This document shows positions 60,618 through 64,000 of a stretch of DNA of 64,000 nt, piece by piece. The notes under the pieces were generated by a model, which saw only the letters and a list, made by a program, of their open reading frames with translations, had not been told where the DNA came from and made no database searches. Source of the DNA: Treponema sp. C6A8 (GTDB taxonomy: Bacteria; Spirochaetota; Spirochaetia; Treponematales; Treponemataceae). Numbering within the stretch: the first letter of the stretch is position 1; each line of letters begins with the position of its first letter. The stretch is from contig NZ_JHVB01000002.1 in the NCBI RefSeq assembly GCF_000619925.1, positions 1-64,000 on the forward strand. Reading direction: 5' to 3'. A program made the position numbers and the translations under genes.

Positions 60618-60853
60618 AATACCACAGGCGGTACATCTCGAGTACCGCGTTGTTAAGTGGAATAAGGGTTACCTTGTTGTGATGACAAAATATTCTCATG
60701 AAGATGAACTTGAGGTTTCATATGACTGATTTAAAAAATATGAAAAAGAGTAAAATTCAGTAAATATAAAGTATTTTTTAGATAATAAGTGAAACTTACT
60801 GAAACTTAAATTATGCCCAATACGGAATATATTTTATATTCATAGAAAATATA
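60618..60853. other. Gap with a decayed barrel-type terminator and a coding fragment
   Basis: CAGGCGGTAC pairs with GTACCGC (60625-60648) as in the barrel terminators, but the T-run is lost. A frame read through 60649-60729 on the plus strand (VVKWNKGYLVVMTKYSHEDE, then LEVSYD and stop) looks like the end of a lost gene; I recognise no family. The rest is A/T-rich with nothing visible. Confidence 0.4.
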
Positions 60854-60979
60854 TTATTGAAGTTTTTTCTGTTCAATGTATTTATATATATTTTTCTTAA
60901 AATCACGAGGAGAATGAAAATCATAAGCACCGAAGTCTCCTGATTCATCAATAAAGATGCTTAAAATCTTCTTCTGCAA
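60854..60979 (-). pseudogene. Internally deleted DUF3800-family remnant
   Basis: A 41-codon frame from a TTG, 8 bases after GGGGAG, reads KKILSIFIDESGDFGAYDF then HSP, the hallmark N-terminus of DUF3800 proteins. It then jumps to RDFKKNIYKYIEQKKLQ, which looks like a C-terminus. Full-length members have 200-300 residues, so the centre is deleted. DUF3800 proteins are often found in defence or mobile regions. Too short to be active. Confidence 0.6.
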
Positions 60980-60993
60980 AGCTGTTTCTCCCC

Positions 60994-61072
60994 AAAAAAA
61001 ATAGCGGGGTAATTCCCCGCCTTTCGGTGGACCCAGATCTTACGACCGGCCCATGTAATCTACTGATTACAT
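60994..61072 (-). ncRNA. Candidate small RNA of about 75 nt
   Basis: On the minus strand a perfect TTGACA (61105-61100) is followed 17 bases later by AAAAAT. The predicted transcript opens with hairpin ATGTAATC/GATTACAT (61053-61072) and ends with GCGGGG/CCCCGC (61004-61020) plus eight Ts. No ORF with a ribosome site fits inside. It may be an independent sRNA or the leader of the decayed DUF3800 gene. Confidence 0.45.
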
Positions 61073-61076
61073 TTTT

Positions 61077-61105
61077 ATTTTTACATGAATTACAGTAATT
61101 GTCAA
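61077..61105 (-). promoter_or_regulatory. Promoter of the candidate small RNA
   Basis: TTGACA and AAAAAT with a 17-base spacer, on the minus strand. Confidence 0.4.
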
Positions 61106-61190
61106 TAAAAAATAGGATCAGGCAAATGTAACGTTTTTCTGAGATATTTTATATAGTTTTGTAACGTTTTTCTAAAATATAATACATAAT

Positions 61191-61226
61191 AAAAAAAGCA
61201 GGCGGTGCCCGGGAGGGAACCGCCTG
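61191..61226 (-). terminator. Terminator of barrel gene 4
   Basis: On the minus strand CAGGCGGT pairs with ACCGCCTG, followed by seven Ts. It includes the CTACCACAGGCGG string common to the family. Confidence 0.9.
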
Positions 61227-61255
61227 TGGTAGATTAAGTAGTTTCTAAATTAGGA

Positions 61256-62536
61256 TTAGAACTCAACCTGAATCTGAAGTGGGATAGCAACTGTAAAGTC
61301 GTTTGTCTCAGCTCCAACGATTGTCTGGTTTACACCGCATTCAACACCGAAGTCGAATTTAGCATTTGTAAGCTGCTGGCAGAGACCTATGTAACCACCG
61401 AATTTACCGCGGTTGAAGCCCATTTTGTACTCTTTATCTGAAGCATTTTCTTTTGTTAAAGTACCTGTTGCACCAACATATTCAGCATTGCAGAAGCGAA
61501 CATCTGTAATCAATGTTAACATATCTGTAAGAACAACATCTGCACCTACACCTGCTGCATAACCAAATCCGTTGTATTTGAAGTCAACACTAGTTCTAGA
61601 ACCTTCAATAGCTGAAAGGATTCCAAATTTTGTATCCAAAACAGCGTGGAATGTTACTGGGTCAAGTTTATAACTTGCTGCAGCTGATGCACGGAATGTA
61701 TCAGCCTGAGTTGCTTTCAAAGCTGATGTATCAGATAAATCAAGTGTACCATATTTACCAAAAGAAGTAGGAACAGAAACACCGAATGTCATGAACAAGT
61801 TTTCTACTGCAGTGATATCAGCTGCTGCTGCGATAACTGCATAAGGACCTGCATTATTACCATTAAGATTTGTCACTGAAACATCATCGAATTTTTTGTT
61901 CTGTGTAGTAGCTGTAGCACTACCGTCTTTTCCGAATACAACTACACGGAAGCTACCAAGACCTTCTTTGTCATATCCGATTCCATAAGAAGCGTTTGAC
62001 CAGAATGTTTTGTATGCGCGGTCATCCTGCTGTACGTCACAAGATGCATCAATCCAAAGACCTTCAACTGGAGTAAGTTCTACAACGAAACCTCTTGCAG
62101 CACGTCCACCAATAGCCAAACCATCACCAAGATCCTTGAAGTTATCTCCCTGGAAACGCCATGCGTGATCATAATGACCATAGCAGTGAGCCTGTTTTCC
62201 CTTGTTGTAATCAATACGACCGAAAGAAAGCTTAAGCATTTCTACAGGTTTTACCCACGCGTAAGCGTTATCACCGCGATCCAAACCAGAGTTGCAGTAA
62301 GCTAAATCCAAAGCGAAACCAGCATTTTCTGAAGAAGCAGAGAATGAAAGACCATTTTTTCCCATTGGGTTTTCACTAGCTTTTGTCCAGTTAGTACCAC
62401 CGTATGAGTTGATGCCATCATCATTTACGAAGTTGAATGGAATAACATCCTGACGATTCCAAGAACTGATATTGATTTCAGCGAAAGCAGATGTTGCCAA
62501 AGCAGCAGCTGCCATAATTCCAACGATTTTTTTCAT
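61256..62536 (-). CDS. Outer-membrane-barrel-like surface protein, paralogue 4
   Basis: A 426-residue protein of the same family. The signal peptide MKKIVGIMAAAALATSAFA is identical to that of paralogue 3. The body keeps AYAWVKPVEMLKLSFGRIDYN and YKTFWSNASYGIGYD, with divergent loops, and ends FTVAIPLQIQVEF. The true start is the ATG after AGGAGGA; a longer in-frame reading adds 57 residues of untranslated leader. Its leader shows no clear pairing with its ribosome site, unlike the other three. It is transcribed toward the small RNA and DUF3800 remnant. Confidence 0.75.
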   Translation of the reverse strand: MKKIVGIMAAAALATSAFAEINISSWNRQDVIPFNFVNDDGINSYGGTNWTKASENPMGKNGLSFSASSENAGFALDLAYCNSGLDRGDNAYAWVKPVEMLKLSFGRIDYNKGKQAHCYGHYDHAWRFQGDNFKDLGDGLAIGGRAARGFVVELTPVEGLWIDASCDVQQDDRAYKTFWSNASYGIGYDKEGLGSFRVVVFGKDGSATATTQNKKFDDVSVTNLNGNNAGPYAVIAAAADITAVENLFMTFGVSVPTSFGKYGTLDLSDTSALKATQADTFRASAAASYKLDPVTFHAVLDTKFGILSAIEGSRTSVDFKYNGFGYAAGVGADVVLTDMLTLITDVRFCNAEYVGATGTLTKENASDKEYKMGFNRGKFGGYIGLCQQLTNAKFDFGVECGVNQTIVGAETNDFTVAIPLQIQVEF

Positions 62537-62873
62537 TTGAAAAAATCCTCCTTTTTTTTTAGGCCTCAAAAGAGTCAACGACTTTTTTTTATTTGATACC
62601 TTTTTATGTTTAAAATGGTAGCACAGCCAAAATGGCAAGTCAAGAAAAATAATTAAAAATTCATTCAGTTTTTGTAACTTTTCAAAGAAAGTTCTGTTAT
62701 ATTTCATTTTGCGTTAAACTGGGGGTGGCTTAGCGGTAAATTAGGGCAGGCAATCGGTTGCATTTCGCAGGAAATCGGTTGCAGGAAGGTGCCAAAGCGA
62801 AAATAAAAGCGCCGCTTTTACCTTTGGAATTATTCCCGTAAAAACGGCGTGTTGAATGGATAACGAACGGTAG
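62537..62873. other. Non-coding gap with a 21-bp tandem repeat
   Basis: Nearest to barrel gene 4 lies its A-tract leader. CAGGCAATCGGTTGCA (62747-62762) is repeated as CAGGAAATCGGTTGCA (62768-62783), a 21-base period. The rest is A/T-rich. The open frame across the repeat on the minus strand is probably not a gene. Confidence 0.5.
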
Positions 62874-63817
62874 TTATTGAGATGAAGAAAGAACATGTGT
62901 TTGATTTTTAGCAATTTCTTCAACGGTTTCTACAGGAAGCCCTAAAGAATCTGCAATCTGTTCAAAGGAAAGAGTATTCAGTCTTAGAAGATTTTTTGCA
63001 GCTTCAATTGCTTTCTGCTGGGCGCCTTCTTCGCGACCTTCGTTACGAATTGTTTTTTCGTATATTTCGCGGTCAAATTCTTCAAACATTTTACCTAAAA
63101 CCCCCTGTTTTTGTTCTTTGAATAAATCATCAAGAAGTCTGTCATTTATTGCATCATCAACAGCAGCCATAATTGCTTCATTTGGATCTTGATGGTCATC
63201 AAGAATTCTTTTCCGAACATTTGCTATGAAACTACTATAATCATACAACGCTTTGCATCTTTTTTGAAGTGCAGGATTACGACCTGCATTTATGTTTAAT
63301 ACTGTACAAGTCCAAGCCAATAATCGAAGAAGCGTTAAAAAACACAAATACGGCAGTGCTTTTGTTTAGCTTCATCGTGTATATAGCTCAGTCTGAGACT
63401 ATGCGAGGACTGTCAAATTTTCAAATATCGGCCGTCGCTCGCAAGTCTCGCTCCGAGCTGTTTTCTTGATAATCCTAAAAAATTGCGCTGTCGCACAATT
63501 TTTCTTAACGGATTCCCGATATGAAGCATATTTGGATTGACGGAACTTTGATGTTCAAAAAGATTCATTTCAGAATCAATAAGAAATGACAAGTCTTCCT
63601 TTACCTCAAGAAAGAGAGCGTTCTCCAGAGTGGTGATTTTGAGTTCATTGATGTCTGTGTAGTTCGTATCATTCAAGGCATTGTAAAGAGAAAGAAGCCA
63701 GCGCTTGCTCCTGTCATCTTCACCGCTAAAAATGAAACGGAACAATGAGTCCTTGTGATTACGGTTAGGCTTTGCATCAATCTGATTTTCATTGATTGTT
63801 AGGTTTTGCGTTTCCAT
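62874..63817 (-). pseudogene. Broken Rpn-family gene with replaced central segment
   Basis: The N-terminal part (63817 to about 63527) matches residues 1-97 of the intact Rpn gene (LFRFIFSGEDDRSKRWLLSLY, HQSSVNPNM). The C-terminal part (about 63314 to 62874) matches from residue 166 on (LQKRCKALYDYSSFIANV, DRLLDDLFKEQKQ). About 212 bases in between share no reading frame with the intact gene and contain stops, replacing residues 98-165 that include the rest of the nuclease fold. An internal hairpin (AAAAATTGCG/CGCACAATTTTT) lies in the foreign segment. The gene cannot make an active nuclease. Confidence 0.75.
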
Positions 63818-63863
63818 TAAAAAACTCCTGTTGATTTATAGTTTGGAATTATTTTTCCTTAAC

Positions 63864-63898
63864 TATAAATTCCCTCAGATAATGGAGTTTTGACAAAA
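63864..63898 (-). promoter_or_regulatory. Rpn-type promoter block of the broken Rpn gene
   Basis: On the minus strand TTTTTGTCAAAAC followed 21 bases after TTGTCA by TTTATA, matching the blocks at 59.65 and 3.39 kb. Bases 63900-64000 show no gene or other feature. Confidence 0.5.
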
Positions 63899-64000
63899 AA
63901 TACGAAAAAAAGGTTTTGAAATTTTGAGAAAATATTGTGAAATGACTATACGTCAGGTCAGGATGATGGGTAACTGGAAGGTGGCAGCGGGCAGGAGCAT

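Noticed and set aside
62537-62707. Longer N-terminus for barrel gene 4 (57 extra residues)
   Set aside because: It would place the conserved leader and ribosome site inside the coding region; all four paralogues share the start MKKIVGI.
62741-62923. Minus-strand 60-codon frame across the 21-bp tandem repeat
   Set aside because: Low complexity from the repeat, no ribosome site, and it overlaps the Rpn remnant.

Overview
The window looks like part of a chromosome from a gut- or rumen-type Treponema (spirochaete). The evidence is an A/T-rich genome with A/T-ending codons, a UPF0164-type barrel protein, a TrpB2-type synthase without trpA, a FliL-like protein, spirochaetal lipoproteins and several Rpn-family genes. 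I cannot fix a species. I found no rRNA, tRNA, CRISPR array or complete insertion sequence.

Layout. 1-3.4 kb: a palindrome-rich non-coding block, an HU-like DNA-binding protein, and a divergent phage-style lysis cassette (XhlA-like, NlpC/P60 hydrolase, small membrane proteins, nested spanin-like pair) with no structural phage genes. 3.4-12.6 kb: CorA with a short upstream leader ORF, a SUMF1-fold exported protein, a phosphoesterase, a large TPR-GGDEF protein, hisC and argS. 12.6-18.8 kb: a zinc/manganese-type ABC pair behind a perfect Fur-type 7-1-7 box, a lipoprotein, dGTPase, and a three-gene operon of Pro/Gly-rich exported protein, response regulator and histidine kinase. 19-32 kb: an ACT protein, ornithine carbamoyltransferase, topoisomerase IV B with a histone-like tail, an M28 peptidase, TrpB2, GlyA, a ChvE/MmsAB-type sugar ABC operon, and folP plus 5-formyl-THF cyclo-ligase. 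32.5-50.4 kb: two envelope proteins, an uncharacterised cytosolic protein, a Cache-like membrane protein with a long acidic tract, HflX, a FliL-like protein, acyl-CoA synthetase, TrmN6-type methyltransferase, PolA, CoaE and a SPOR protein.

50.4-64 kb is an accessory region. Four paralogous outer-membrane-barrel-like proteins share an almost identical leader and a shared terminator type. They are interleaved with three DUF4143-type AAA ATPases, one intact and one broken Rpn nuclease, a DUF3800 remnant and a candidate small RNA. The most striking signal is that each ATPase gene is preceded by exactly three direct repeats at a 33-bp period. The repeat core differs between genes, the backbone is shared by two of them, and two ATPase genes are divergently paired with barrel genes across about 200 bp. 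The barrel-gene leaders also carry sequences complementary to their own Shine-Dalgarno, with one apparent compensatory change.

Other window-wide patterns are promoters placed so that transcription would start at or next to the start codon (likely leaderless mRNAs for at least eight genes), a 72-bp two-hairpin intergenic repeat in three copies, and a promoter-like block shared by the Rpn genes and one unrelated small gene.
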